Assembly: GCF_900143285.1 (NCBI RefSeq)
Contig: NZ_FRDN01000009.1
Span: 62,001 to 126,000 of the forward strand
Source: Desulfitobacterium chlororespirans DSM 11544
Lineage (GTDB): Bacteria; Bacillota; Desulfitobacteriia; Desulfitobacteriales; Desulfitobacteriaceae
DNA length: 64,000 bases
Reading direction: 5' to 3'
The notes under the pieces are model-generated. The model was not told the DNA's origin. It did not search any database and saw only the letters and a list, made by a program, of their open reading frames with translations. Position numbers and translations under genes: made by a program. Positions 34,402-41,681 of this stretch are shown here, piece by piece; the first letter of the stretch is position 1, and each line of letters opens with the position of its first letter.

Positions 34402-34426
34402 GGATTGGATTGGATTGGATTGGATT
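34402..34426 (+). repeat. (GGATT)5 pentanucleotide microsatellite in the lactate permease leader
   Basis: Five perfect GGATT units, 83 bp before the ATG of the permease (minus strand). A short in-register tract of this kind can gain or lose units by slippage and would change the spacing of upstream sites. Confidence 0.7.
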
Positions 34427-34429
34427 GGG

Positions 34430-34485
34430 TCGGATTAGGATAAGATTGGAAAACATTAGACTATTAAGGTCTCGGATTAGGATAA
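34430..34485 (-). repeat. Two identical 14-bp direct repeats 42 bp apart upstream of the lactate permease
   Basis: TCGGATTAGGATAA occurs at 34430-34443 and again at 34472-34485 (plus-strand reading). The start-to-start distance is 42 bp, four helical turns, which fits two same-face protein sites. The rest of the 625-bp gap up to the aroA terminator is AT-rich with TGGTC half-sites at 34715-34730 and no gene. Confidence 0.55.
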
Positions 34486-34871
34486 ATATAAAAGTGCATA
34501 TTCTTTAAGCTCTTTCTATGGCATTCCCCCCTTCAAGTTCCGAAGTATCCAACTACTTCCAATAATCAGAAAATTACCTTTGTTTAGTTTCTTTAATTCG
34601 ACGGACTAAAGCGTATCCCTTCTTCGTGAAATAAATAATTTCTAAAAATTTTAATAATTAATTCTATTCTGGGAGTTATGCTTGTAATAATAATACGCAT
34701 ATCATCAGCCGAACTGACCACTAGACCAAAAATAATTTTAAAACACTGAGCGAAAGAATTCGACGTTATTTTGTCAAATCCTTCTCATTTGCGCAAGTTT
34801 TTTAAATTATTAATTATTTTACCTATAGTCAAAATATTCGGTTTCCTAAGTAAATAGTCTCCCCAGATGCA

Positions 34872-34907
34872 AAAAAGAACCGTTTAATTAGCTAAACGGT
34901 TCTTTTT
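34872..34907. terminator. Terminator of the aro operon
   Basis: Perfect 15-bp arms AAAAAGAACCGTTTA (34872-34886) and TAAACGGTTCTTTTT (34893-34907), with a run of T on the minus strand. It lies 38 bp past the aroA stop and separates the operon from the lactate permease. Confidence 0.85.
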
Positions 34908-34944
34908 GCTTTATTGGAAGTATTCCATTCATCAGTTAAACATC

Positions 34945-36252
34945 TTACGATTTGCTTATCTCATGGATCAACTCCAGAAAATTAGGAAAGGAAACCGCTG
35001 CTGCTTCGATGCCTTCCAGACTTATTCCTTCCTCGGCAAGCAGACCTGCCACCACCCAAGCCATCGCCAGCCGATGATCGCCGTGACTATGAGCAGCTCC
35101 CCCGCGTAAGCTTTTAGCCCCTTGAATCCGCAAGCCGTCGGGAAGCTCTTGAGCGTTCCCACCCAGAGCCTGCAGACCCTGGACGACCGTCTCTATCCGA
35201 TCTGTCTCTTTGACCCGCAGCTCGGCGGCATCACGAATCGTGGTCTCACCTTGGGCAAAGCTGGCCGCCACTGCCAAAACAGGGACTTCATCGATGAGCT
35301 TAGGAATCATTTCTCCCTGAATCTCAATGCCATGGAGCTGGGCCGGCCGTACGCGCAGATTGGCCCGCGGCTCACCGCATTCTTCCCGTTCTTCTTCTAC
35401 CTGAATATCCGCTCCCATTTGCCAGAGAGCGTCCAGAATCCCTGTCCGGGTGGGATTCATCCCCACATTCTTAATCAGGAGCTCTCCCTGGGGAATGAGG
35501 GTTCCCAGGACCAGGAAAAAGGCAGCAGAGGAAATATCCCCCGGCACCGATACCTCTTGTCCGGATAAGGTGGCTCCTCCCCTTACCTTGGCGGTACAGC
35601 CTTCACTTTTCAGATCCACGCCAAAGCCCCTCAGCATTCGCTCCGTATGATCCCGGGAAAGGAATGGTTCTGTGACCATCGTCTCCCCTTCTGCTCTTAA
35701 CCCGGCCAGCAGAATGGCAGATTTGACCTGGGCGGAAGCCACAGGTGAACGGAATTGAATCCCCTGCAAGAGACCGCCTTGAATGGTCAAGGGGGCATAT
35801 TTTCCTTCCTGCCGGCCGAGGATGCGCGCCCCCATCTCCTGCAAAGGAAGGGTTACCCGGGCCATGGGCCGGGACCTGATGGAAGAATCCCCGGTCAAAG
35901 TCGCGCTGAAGGGACAGCCTGCTAAAACGCCTAGCATGAGCCTCATCGTGGTTCCTGAATTCCCCACATCCAAAATATCCTGGGGTTCATGCCAATTCTC
36001 AAAGCCCCGGCCTCTGATCCAGACTTCCGCATCCCGCCGTTCCCATTCTACCCCCAGTGTCTTCAGGCATTCCAGCGTACTTAAACAATCCTGTCCCAGC
36101 AAAAAATTCGTAATATGGGTTTCACCCTGAGCCATCCCGCCGAACAAAGCAGCCCGATGGGATATGGACTTATCTCCAGGGACCTCTATTTCACCTTGAA
36201 TTCGCCGCATAGGATTAATCCGTATTCCTTTAGGCTCATTATTTGTTTGCAT
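34945..36252 (-). CDS. aroA: 3-phosphoshikimate 1-carboxyvinyltransferase (EPSP synthase)
   Basis: A 435-residue EPSP synthase. GDKSISHRAALFGGMA (23-38), LDVGNSGTTMRLMLGVLAG (about 91-109), MTEPFLSRDHTERML type loop near 200 and the late DHRLAMAWVVAGL block are all present. It joins phosphoenolpyruvate to shikimate-3-phosphate, the target step of glyphosate. The ATG at 36252 with GGAGGG overlaps the tyrA stop by 14 bp. It is the last gene of a hutP-like/aroH/aroF/tyrA/aroA operon followed by a strong terminator. The NSGTTMR motif is of the class II pattern, but the class cannot be fixed by eye. Confidence 0.97.
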   Translation of the reverse strand: MQTNNEPKGIRINPMRRIQGEIEVPGDKSISHRAALFGGMAQGETHITNFLLGQDCLSTLECLKTLGVEWERRDAEVWIRGRGFENWHEPQDILDVGNSGTTMRLMLGVLAGCPFSATLTGDSSIRSRPMARVTLPLQEMGARILGRQEGKYAPLTIQGGLLQGIQFRSPVASAQVKSAILLAGLRAEGETMVTEPFLSRDHTERMLRGFGVDLKSEGCTAKVRGGATLSGQEVSVPGDISSAAFFLVLGTLIPQGELLIKNVGMNPTRTGILDALWQMGADIQVEEEREECGEPRANLRVRPAQLHGIEIQGEMIPKLIDEVPVLAVAASFAQGETTIRDAAELRVKETDRIETVVQGLQALGGNAQELPDGLRIQGAKSLRGGAAHSHGDHRLAMAWVVAGLLAEEGISLEGIEAAAVSFPNFLELIHEISKS

Positions 36253-37150
36253 CTGATTCCCTCCGGTTCAGCATTTGACTCCTGGCCCCTTGAGCCCTCT
36301 CAAACACTTTAAGCAGCTCTTCGCCATCAGCGCCTGCGATGATCTCCCGAATCTCCTTAACCTTTTCTTCCCAGATATCCAGAGAGCGGAGAATTGCCGG
36401 GGCGTTGGAAAACAATATATCCCTCCACATTTCCGGCGAACTATCCACCAGCCGCGTAATTTCTCGGAAGCTCCGACCGGCTATTTCAAGGGGTTTCCCC
36501 CTTAGATTCCCTTCTGATGCAGTTAAGGCCAGCGCCAGGGACAGCACATGAGGCAGGTGACTGATCAAGGCCACTTCATCATCGTGATCCTCAGCTTCCC
36601 GCAAGACGATTCTAGCACCAAGCCCCTGGACCAATTGGGAAAACTTTTCCACCATCTCCTGGGGACAAGATGGGGGAGGGGTAATCACATAAGGGTAACT
36701 CTGGAATAAATCCGGTTTAGCCGCTTGAAATCCCTGCTGCTCTGATCCTGTCATCGGGTGACCCCCAATAAAGTAGACCGAATTCATCTGATTGGCTGCC
36801 CGGCATATGTCTATTTTTACACTTCCTACATCCGTGATCAGGCTGCCGGCAGGCACACAACCGACGACCTGAGCAAAACTTTCAGCCAGCAGGGAAATTG
36901 GTGTGGCCAGGATAACCAGATCCACATCAAGGCTCTCCGGTATATCCTGCCAGCCCTCTTTGATCCATTCCCGGGCCTTTGCTTCTTTCAGACTTTCTTC
37001 ATTGTGTTCTACAGCGCAGACAGACCAGCCCTGCCCTGCTAAGGCACCTGCCCAGGACCCGCCAATCAGGCCGAGGCCGATGACGCAAGCACGGGGCTGC
37101 CTTTGCCCTGTCCATCCTCCGGACAAAACAGTTTCCCGACCTTTTTCCAT
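36239..37150 (-). CDS. tyrA: Prephenate dehydrogenase
   Basis: A 303-residue TyrA. The Rossmann motif VIGLGLIGGSWAGAL (residues 22-36) binds NAD. TDVGSVK (about 100-106) and FIGGHPMTGSEQQGF (about 121-135) are the conserved active-site blocks, the latter with the catalytic histidine and the GS-EQ substrate loop. It oxidatively decarboxylates prephenate to 4-hydroxyphenylpyruvate for tyrosine. No ACT regulatory domain is seen at the C-terminus, so feedback control may come from elsewhere. It is directly adjacent to aroF, whose stop shares a base with the tyrA start. Confidence 0.95.
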   Translation of the reverse strand: MEKGRETVLSGGWTGQRQPRACVIGLGLIGGSWAGALAGQGWSVCAVEHNEESLKEAKAREWIKEGWQDIPESLDVDLVILATPISLLAESFAQVVGCVPAGSLITDVGSVKIDICRAANQMNSVYFIGGHPMTGSEQQGFQAAKPDLFQSYPYVITPPPSCPQEMVEKFSQLVQGLGARIVLREAEDHDDEVALISHLPHVLSLALALTASEGNLRGKPLEIAGRSFREITRLVDSSPEMWRDILFSNAPAILRSLDIWEEKVKEIREIIAGADGEELLKVFERAQGARSQMLNRRESDANK

Positions 37151-38178
37151 TACCGGCGAGCCCCTTTCAGCGGTCTGCCCAGTGCTTGCGACAGAACAGC
37201 CAATTCCTCCATCATGGCGGCGAAATTAGCCAGGGTTAAAGATTGCTTGCCGTCGGATACGGCCTTTTCCGGCTGAGGATGCACCTCAACAATGATACCA
37301 TCCGCCCCGGCCGCTACTGCGGCTTTCGTCATGGCAGGCACCAGATTCCAACGTCCGGTTCCGTGACTGGGGTCAACAATAACCGGCAGATGGGAAAGGG
37401 ACTGAAGAGCGGGAACCATACTTAAATCCAAGGTATTCCGGGTATACGTCTCAAAGGTACGAATCCCCCGCTCACAGAACATGACCTGGTAGTTGCCCCC
37501 ATCCATAATGTACTCTGCGGCCATCATCCATTCTTCAAGGGTCGCCGAGGGTCCTCGTTTCAAGAGAATGGGTTTATTGGTTTTGGCCACTTCTTTAAGG
37601 AGGAAGAAGTTCTGCATATTGCGGGCCCCGATTTGCAGGATATCTGCGTAATGGGCTACAAGTTCCACATCCCGCACATCCACTACTTCGGTGATCACCA
37701 GCAATCCCGTCTCTTCCCTGGCCTCGGCGAGAAGTTTTAAGCCTTCCTCTTCCAAACCCTGAAAAGCATAAGGGGAAGTACGGGGTTTAAAGGCTCCCCC
37801 CCTTAAAAAGGTGGCCCCTGCTTCTTTAACAGCATGGGCAGTCTCGATAATCTGGGCCCGGCTTTCCACACTGCAGGGTCCTGCCATCACGTGAATTTCT
37901 TCGCCGCCGATCTCGTGATCGCCGATCTTGATAATGGTATTCCCGCTCTGGAATTCACGGCTGACAAGCTTGTAGGGTGCCAGAATCGGAACCACTTTTT
38001 CTACCCAAGGCAGGGCTTCCAGATCCAGAGCTTTCAACCGGGAGCGATCCCCTACGGCACCGATGATGATCTTCTCCACCCCTTGAGACAGGTGAATTTT
38101 GAATCCCTCCTGGCTTAAACGCTCATTGATTTCCTGAACTTCCGCCTCACCGGCTCCACGCTTTAATACAATAATCAT
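37150..38178 (-). CDS. aroF: DAHP synthase (type I-beta) with N-terminal ferredoxin-like regulatory domain
   Basis: A 342-residue protein. The first about 70 residues ([20 protein letters not shown]) form the ferredoxin-like module seen in Thermotoga-type DAHP synthase, a feedback-regulation site. The catalytic barrel starts with AGPCSVES (about 100-107) and has [42 protein letters not shown] and VDPSHGTGR. It makes 3-deoxy-arabino-heptulosonate 7-phosphate, the first aromatic step. The ATG at 38178 with AAGGAG nine bases upstream is preferred over the longer open frame. Confidence 0.96.
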   Translation of the reverse strand: MIIVLKRGAGEAEVQEINERLSQEGFKIHLSQGVEKIIIGAVGDRSRLKALDLEALPWVEKVVPILAPYKLVSREFQSGNTIIKIGDHEIGGEEIHVMAGPCSVESRAQIIETAHAVKEAGATFLRGGAFKPRTSPYAFQGLEEEGLKLLAEAREETGLLVITEVVDVRDVELVAHYADILQIGARNMQNFFLLKEVAKTNKPILLKRGPSATLEEWMMAAEYIMDGGNYQVMFCERGIRTFETYTRNTLDLSMVPALQSLSHLPVIVDPSHGTGRWNLVPAMTKAAVAAGADGIIVEVHPQPEKAVSDGKQSLTLANFAAMMEELAVLSQALGRPLKGARR

Positions 38179-38259
38179 AATGTTCCACTCCTTAACTACC
38201 ATCCTACATTTTTTATACTACTCACCGGCAAGGCGAGCAAAATCTGCCCTAATACAACT

Positions 38260-38625
38260 CTACTCAACAAGATCTCTGCGTAAATTAACGGCATCCCTTA
38301 GATAAACCGGATGAATTTCTTCCTGGGTCAAAGCAGACTCCACATGAAGCAGCACGCGGATACACATAGGCAGCGAACCCGGAACAGGAATTTCATTCAG
38401 GCAGATCATAGGGACCCGGTCCCAGCCCAGCTGGCGGGCGAAAGTCGCAGGGAATGCTGCATCAATATCCTTGGTCAGGGTGAAGATGGCACTGATAATA
38501 TCCGTTGTTGCTAAAGAATTGCGCTTGATTATCTCCTGCAAAAGTTCTTGTGTCCCTGCACGGATGTGCTCAGCACTATTTTCTTGAATCGTAATAGCAC
38601 CACGTATACCACGAACCCTTGTCAC
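38260..38625 (-). CDS. aroH: Chorismate mutase (AroH type)
   Basis: A 121-residue monofunctional mutase of the trimeric AroH fold. It opens TRVRGIRGAITI with the active-site arginine (RG(I)RGA), has FTLTKDIDAAFPATFAR (Bacillus FTLTPDLHAAFPA type) and ends VYLRDAVNLRRDL, where the arginine and Y-LR segment bind chorismate. It converts chorismate to prephenate, the substrate of tyrA downstream. GTG at 38625 has GGGAGG upstream. It is co-transcribed with hutP-like (17 bp upstream). Confidence 0.95.
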   Translation of the reverse strand: MTRVRGIRGAITIQENSAEHIRAGTQELLQEIIKRNSLATTDIISAIFTLTKDIDAAFPATFARQLGWDRVPMICLNEIPVPGSLPMCIRVLLHVESALTQEEIHPVYLRDAVNLRRDLVE

Positions 38626-38642
38626 ATTGGTTCACCTCCCTT

Positions 38643-39071
38643 TTAACCCTTGATTTCTTTCGGCGCCGCCCTATGTCCCAGGCCTACCGCCACCTCATCC
38701 AAGTGCAATAAGCCTACGCCGAAGAAGACCGCTACCGATAAATGTTCATCTCTTCTGGCAATGCCTATTTTTCCACCGATATTTAATCCCATGGCCTTTG
38801 GCATAATCTGGCTCAAAGCTTCCCGGGTAGCACCGGCAACGGCTCCTTCATCACCATGGGTTTCTTGAATGACCCCTTCCCGTTTCGCGGCAACAATGGC
38901 TCTTTCCACGATTTTTTTAATAGCTGTAAGATATTCGCCCCCATAATCCACCGCCACAGTACGAATGCCGTGGCGTCCAAAACCGTCCTTCAAGTGAACT
39001 TCCTCTTCACGGCTTTCCGCCATAGCCATCCGCATCGCCGCCATAGCAATTTTCTTACTTTCAGCAACCAT
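38643..39071 (-). CDS. HutP-family RNA-binding antitermination protein heading the aro operon
   Basis: A 142-residue protein similar over its length to Bacillus HutP. It shares the N-terminal IAMAAMRMAMAES, the KREGVIQ turn (64-69), the ATREAL helix (81-86), the IGIARR strand, VAVFFGVGLLHLDEVAVGLGH near the end, and its size (148 in Bacillus). HutP binds UAG triplets in nascent RNA and disrupts a leader terminator. In the alignment the Bacillus metal/histidine ligands H73 and H77 fall at G76 and G80, and H138 falls at L, so this protein probably senses another ligand or none. ATG 39071 has GGAAGGAA. It is the first gene of the aro operon, not of histidine genes. Family call is confident; ligand and target are inferred. 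Confidence 0.75.
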   Translation of the reverse strand: MVAESKKIAMAAMRMAMAESREEEVHLKDGFGRHGIRTVAVDYGGEYLTAIKKIVERAIVAAKREGVIQETHGDEGAVAGATREALSQIMPKAMGLNIGGKIGIARRDEHLSVAVFFGVGLLHLDEVAVGLGHRAAPKEIKG

Positions 39072-39131
39072 TTTATTCCTTCCTTTCCCCAAAGGGATTC
39101 CTTGGCTTAGATTAACCCATCCTTAATAGTA

Positions 39132-39293
39132 CTACACTATGTGCTTTAAGCACATTAGGACATTTTGCCTAAAAAAGAAAACAAAAAAGACACCTACGGT
39201 GTCTAATTCTCTAAATCACCGTCCTACCATCCTTCCTTTATTCAATTTAGGTGTAAAAAATAGAAAACCACAACCGTCCTACACTATGCCCTA
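39132..39293 (-). promoter_or_regulatory. UAG-rich leader RNA, possible HutP-like protein binding sites
   Basis: Ten UAG triplets (minus strand) lie at 39293-39291, 39286-39284, 39281-39279, 39226-39224, 39213-39211, 39205-39203, 39196-39194, 39171-39169, 39139-39137 and 39134-39132. About three would be expected by chance in the same length. The first group has spacers of 4 and 2 bases; the second has spacers of 10, 5 and 6 and overlaps the leader terminator. A palindrome ATGTGCTT-T-AAGCACAT lies at 39139-39155 before the start codon. Confidence 0.5.
39188..39204 (-). terminator. Leader terminator (attenuator) upstream of the aro operon
   Basis: AGACACC-GTA-GGTGTCT followed by six T on the minus strand, 117 bp before the hutP-like ATG and 113 bp after the predicted start. 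A separate terminator closes nhaA 200 bp upstream. Its location inside the operon leader makes it a candidate antitermination target. Confidence 0.75.
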
Positions 39294-39323
39294 CACCAGC
39301 TGTCGGATTAGATATTAAATTGT

Positions 39324-39352
39324 ATTATATAATGCATCGGGATCATTTTCAA
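39324..39352 (-). promoter_or_regulatory. Promoter of the hutP-like/aro operon
   Basis: TTGAAA (39347-39352), 17 bases, TATAAT (39324-39329) on the minus strand; predicted start near 39317. The transcript would carry a leader of about 245 bases before the hutP-like ATG. Confidence 0.75.
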
Positions 39353-39399
39353 CCTATTTATCAATAACTCTATTTGGTAATCGACCGAGGCAAGAAAAA

Positions 39400-39426
39400 G
39401 CAGGCCCATCTTCCCAGAGGACCTGC
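39400..39426 (-). terminator. Terminator after nhaA
   Basis: GCAGGCCC/GGACCTGC arms (one mismatch) with T5 following on the minus strand, 13 bp past the nhaA stop. Confidence 0.65.
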
Positions 39427-39438
39427 GTCAACCATTCC

Positions 39439-40608
39439 TTAAGCCTGATTGTCTTTGACTTTCTTGATTCTAAGCACTTTACCCGCGGCAAAAGCAATGA
39501 CTGCCGCAACTGCACTGAACAGTGCTCCCATCTTTGCTGCTCCCTGCAGGCCCGGCTCCATAAAGGCTACACCTGAGACGAATAAGGCGACGGTAAGTCC
39601 CATAGCCGCTACCACACCTGCCACAAAGAGCTCTTTATACCCCATGCCTTTGGGGAAAGGAAAACCGATGACTGTAGCCCAAGACCCCATGAGGAATATT
39701 CCTATGGTCTTTCCGCCGATGAGGGCGGTGAAAACGAGCCAAGTGAGGGTGTTGATTTCTGAGAATTCCACCCCGGCATTGGTTAAGCCAAATAAAAGCA
39801 GGCCAAAGTCCACGAAGATTTTCCACTCATGCTCAAATGTTTTCAGGGTGGAATGATCCTGGGGATCATCTTCAAATAAGCCGAATTCCTCCCGGGGAGG
39901 ATGGGGCAGAAAAGGAACAATAAACACCAGAGCCAAAGCCGGGTGAATATGCGCCAGATAAAGACCGGCCCAGCTCAGCATTCCCCCCAAGACGATATAA
40001 GGCCAGTAGCTCTGAACATTTTTGCGTCTAAGCAGATAAGCAACCAGCATCCCCGCCGCAGTGAGCAATAACCAGATCGGCGCCACCGGGTTGGCGGGAT
40101 CAGGGTAGAAGCAGGCAATAATCATCAGACCGATGCCATCATCGACAATAGCCAGGAGCAGCAAGAAAGAGACCGCAGCATGCTGAGCTCCAAACACTAC
40201 CCTGGCCACCAGCCAGGCTAAGGCGATATCGGTGGCTGTAGGGATACCCCAGCCTCTGGCAAACTCAGGACTCCCGATCAGGGCATTTAAACCAATAAAT
40301 ACAACGGCTGGGCCCAAAACTCCGCCAAGGGTGGCCATTAGAGGATTGATCGCCCTTTTAAGGGGATTTAAACTTCCTCCGGGCAGCAGGCTTTGGGTAA
40401 TTTCTATCGCAGCCATGGCAAAAAAGAACACCATAAAGATATCATTAACAAAGAAATGGAGGGATATATGGCCCACAATTTCATTGTGAACAAAATGATG
40501 GTAGTTCTCCGGTGCTGAATTAGCCCACACAAGGGCGATAAGGACACCTAGGATTAAGGGTATTGAAAACTCCTGTAAAAAATTGAGCGTCTTTTTCTGG
40601 GTACTCAC
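39439..40608 (-). CDS. nhaA: Na+/H+ antiporter NhaA
   Basis: A 389-residue, twelve-helix protein. The Asp pair of the ion site is in LLLLAIVDDGIGLMII (residues about 152-167) and the family block GWGIPTATDIALAWLV precedes it. It exchanges internal Na+ for protons. Unlike most Bacillus-type genomes it is transcribed from a leader with a GEMM-I riboswitch and terminator (40732-40866). It is a single-gene transcript with its own terminator. ATG at 40608 has GGAGG upstream. No Na+-sensing regulator (NhaR) is nearby. Confidence 0.95.
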   Translation of the reverse strand: MSTQKKTLNFLQEFSIPLILGVLIALVWANSAPENYHHFVHNEIVGHISLHFFVNDIFMVFFFAMAAIEITQSLLPGGSLNPLKRAINPLMATLGGVLGPAVVFIGLNALIGSPEFARGWGIPTATDIALAWLVARVVFGAQHAAVSFLLLLAIVDDGIGLMIIACFYPDPANPVAPIWLLLTAAGMLVAYLLRRKNVQSYWPYIVLGGMLSWAGLYLAHIHPALALVFIVPFLPHPPREEFGLFEDDPQDHSTLKTFEHEWKIFVDFGLLLFGLTNAGVEFSEINTLTWLVFTALIGGKTIGIFLMGSWATVIGFPFPKGMGYKELFVAGVVAAMGLTVALFVSGVAFMEPGLQGAAKMGALFSAVAAVIAFAAGKVLRIKKVKDNQA

Positions 40609-40731
40609 TGGCCTTCCTCCTCAAGTAAAATAATGGGTACATGTTAGTTTATATTTTCACGCCTTACAAAAGGCGCAATTACCAAAGTCTCGTCCAGCCT
40701 CCCCCATAGGGCAAAAAAGCACACAAAAAAA

Positions 40732-40757
40732 AGAGTAGTCCAAAAAGGAACTACTCT
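40732..40757 (-). terminator. Riboswitch terminator upstream of nhaA
   Basis: On the minus strand AGAGTAGTTCC-TTTTT-GGACTACTCT (one bulged T) then eight T. It follows the riboswitch by about 22 bases and precedes the nhaA start by 120. Confidence 0.8.
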
Positions 40758-40779
40758 CCCCTAAGAAGTTCTAACTACT

Positions 40780-40866
40780 TGCAGCCTGGCGATCCTAGCC
40801 GGTCTTGTGCAACGACCTTAGACCCATAGCTTTAGCGTCCTCTGCTTTCGCAAAGTTTGCCCCAAC
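40780..40866 (-). promoter_or_regulatory. GEMM-I (cyclic-di-GMP-I type) riboswitch upstream of nhaA
   Basis: The minus strand shows the class consensus in order: TTGGGGCAAAC, a GAAA-capped P2 stem (CTTTGC-GAAA-GCAGAG), GGACGCTAAAGCTATGGG (conserved GACGC-AAAGC), TCTAAGG, then a P3 stem and GGCTAGGATCGCCAGGCTGC. The aptamer is followed by a terminator, so ligand binding would control transcription of nhaA. Ligand (c-di-GMP or cGAMP) cannot be told by eye. Confidence 0.85.
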
Positions 40867-40896
40867 CATTAATGATATATAATCTTTAGATACTTT

Positions 40897-40926
40897 AATA
40901 TAGCATAGCTAAACCGCCCCAGGCAA
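40897..40926 (-). promoter_or_regulatory. Promoter of the nhaA riboswitch transcript
   Basis: TTGCCT (40921-40926), 18 bases, TATATT (40897-40902) with a TGC extension before the -10, on the minus strand. Transcription would start about 25 bases before the riboswitch. Confidence 0.55.
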
Positions 40927-41019
40927 TAAAACGGGGTAAATTTCTACAAATCTCTTATTCGGCAGATATTATAATTGCGTACTGAACAAGACCACATCTC
41001 TCTATTATTTACCTATACT

Positions 41020-41589
41020 TCAGCGCCCGACTCTTAAGGTTTGACTATTATGCTCGATGATTAGGGTCTGATTAAGCCGCGGCTCTGTCAGGGCTGAATC
41101 TTTCTTAATCACCTGGATGCGAACAATAGCGGAGACATTGGTTCCATCCAACTGAATTACTCCTGTTTGAACAGGAATCTCCAACTCTCCCCGGGCCAAC
41201 GTTCCCAGAGTTTTGCCATTTTGGATCACGCGAACCGGAGCAGCGGGGACCGCCTTGAGGGTGATCAGAGCTGTTTGGGGAGTCGTTTCCTGAATCAGGT
41301 TCGGGGTAACCGTACTTGACACCGGTGTACTGTCCAAGGAAGGGGCTTCTATGTTCTGAGCCACGGAAATATAGTAACCTACAGGATCTTTGGCCAGCCC
41401 TAAGGCCATCTGAGCTAAAACCAAGAAGACAGCAGAGAGAACCACTGCCCGAATAATAACCTTCTCGAATCTAAGCAAGCCCGCCGAAGCACTGGGCCGA
41501 TAGCTTTTGACACGGGGTGCGCTTCTTACGGAACGAGGAATAAACCCACTCCGTTTTTTATACTTACCAAAAAATTGCCAGCGACGCAT
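41020..41589 (-). CDS. Single-pass membrane protein, function unknown
   Basis: A 189-residue protein with a very basic N-terminus (RRWQFFGKYKKRSGFIPRS), one helix (about residues 43-68, VIIRAVVLSAVFLVLAQMALGL) and an outer, Ser/Thr/Pro-rich linker followed by a beta domain (PVRVIQNGKTLGTLARGEL, VRIQVIKK). Topology is type II, inside basic. No catalytic motif is seen. The ATG at 41589 with GAGGTG upstream is preferred to the more upstream one. It follows a FAD-dependent oxidoreductase gene on the same strand with a 92-bp gap, and is not clearly in an operon. Confidence 0.6.
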   Translation of the reverse strand: MRRWQFFGKYKKRSGFIPRSVRSAPRVKSYRPSASAGLLRFEKVIIRAVVLSAVFLVLAQMALGLAKDPVGYYISVAQNIEAPSLDSTPVSSTVTPNLIQETTPQTALITLKAVPAAPVRVIQNGKTLGTLARGELEIPVQTGVIQLDGTNVSAIVRIQVIKKDSALTEPRLNQTLIIEHNSQTLRVGR

Positions 41590-41681
41590 AAACTTCACCT
41601 CATCACCAGTTTATGCAACCTTAGCGGAACTAAGACATGATTCTTATCTTAGAATGTGCAGATTCTAGGTGTTACAGAGTA

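Noticed and set aside
34402-34426. (GGATT)5 considered as CRISPR-like
   Set aside because: Units are 5 bp with no spacers.
39439-40608. nhaA considered as part of the hutP-like/aro operon
   Set aside because: It has its own riboswitch promoter and its own terminator at 39400-39426, and the aro promoter lies after it.
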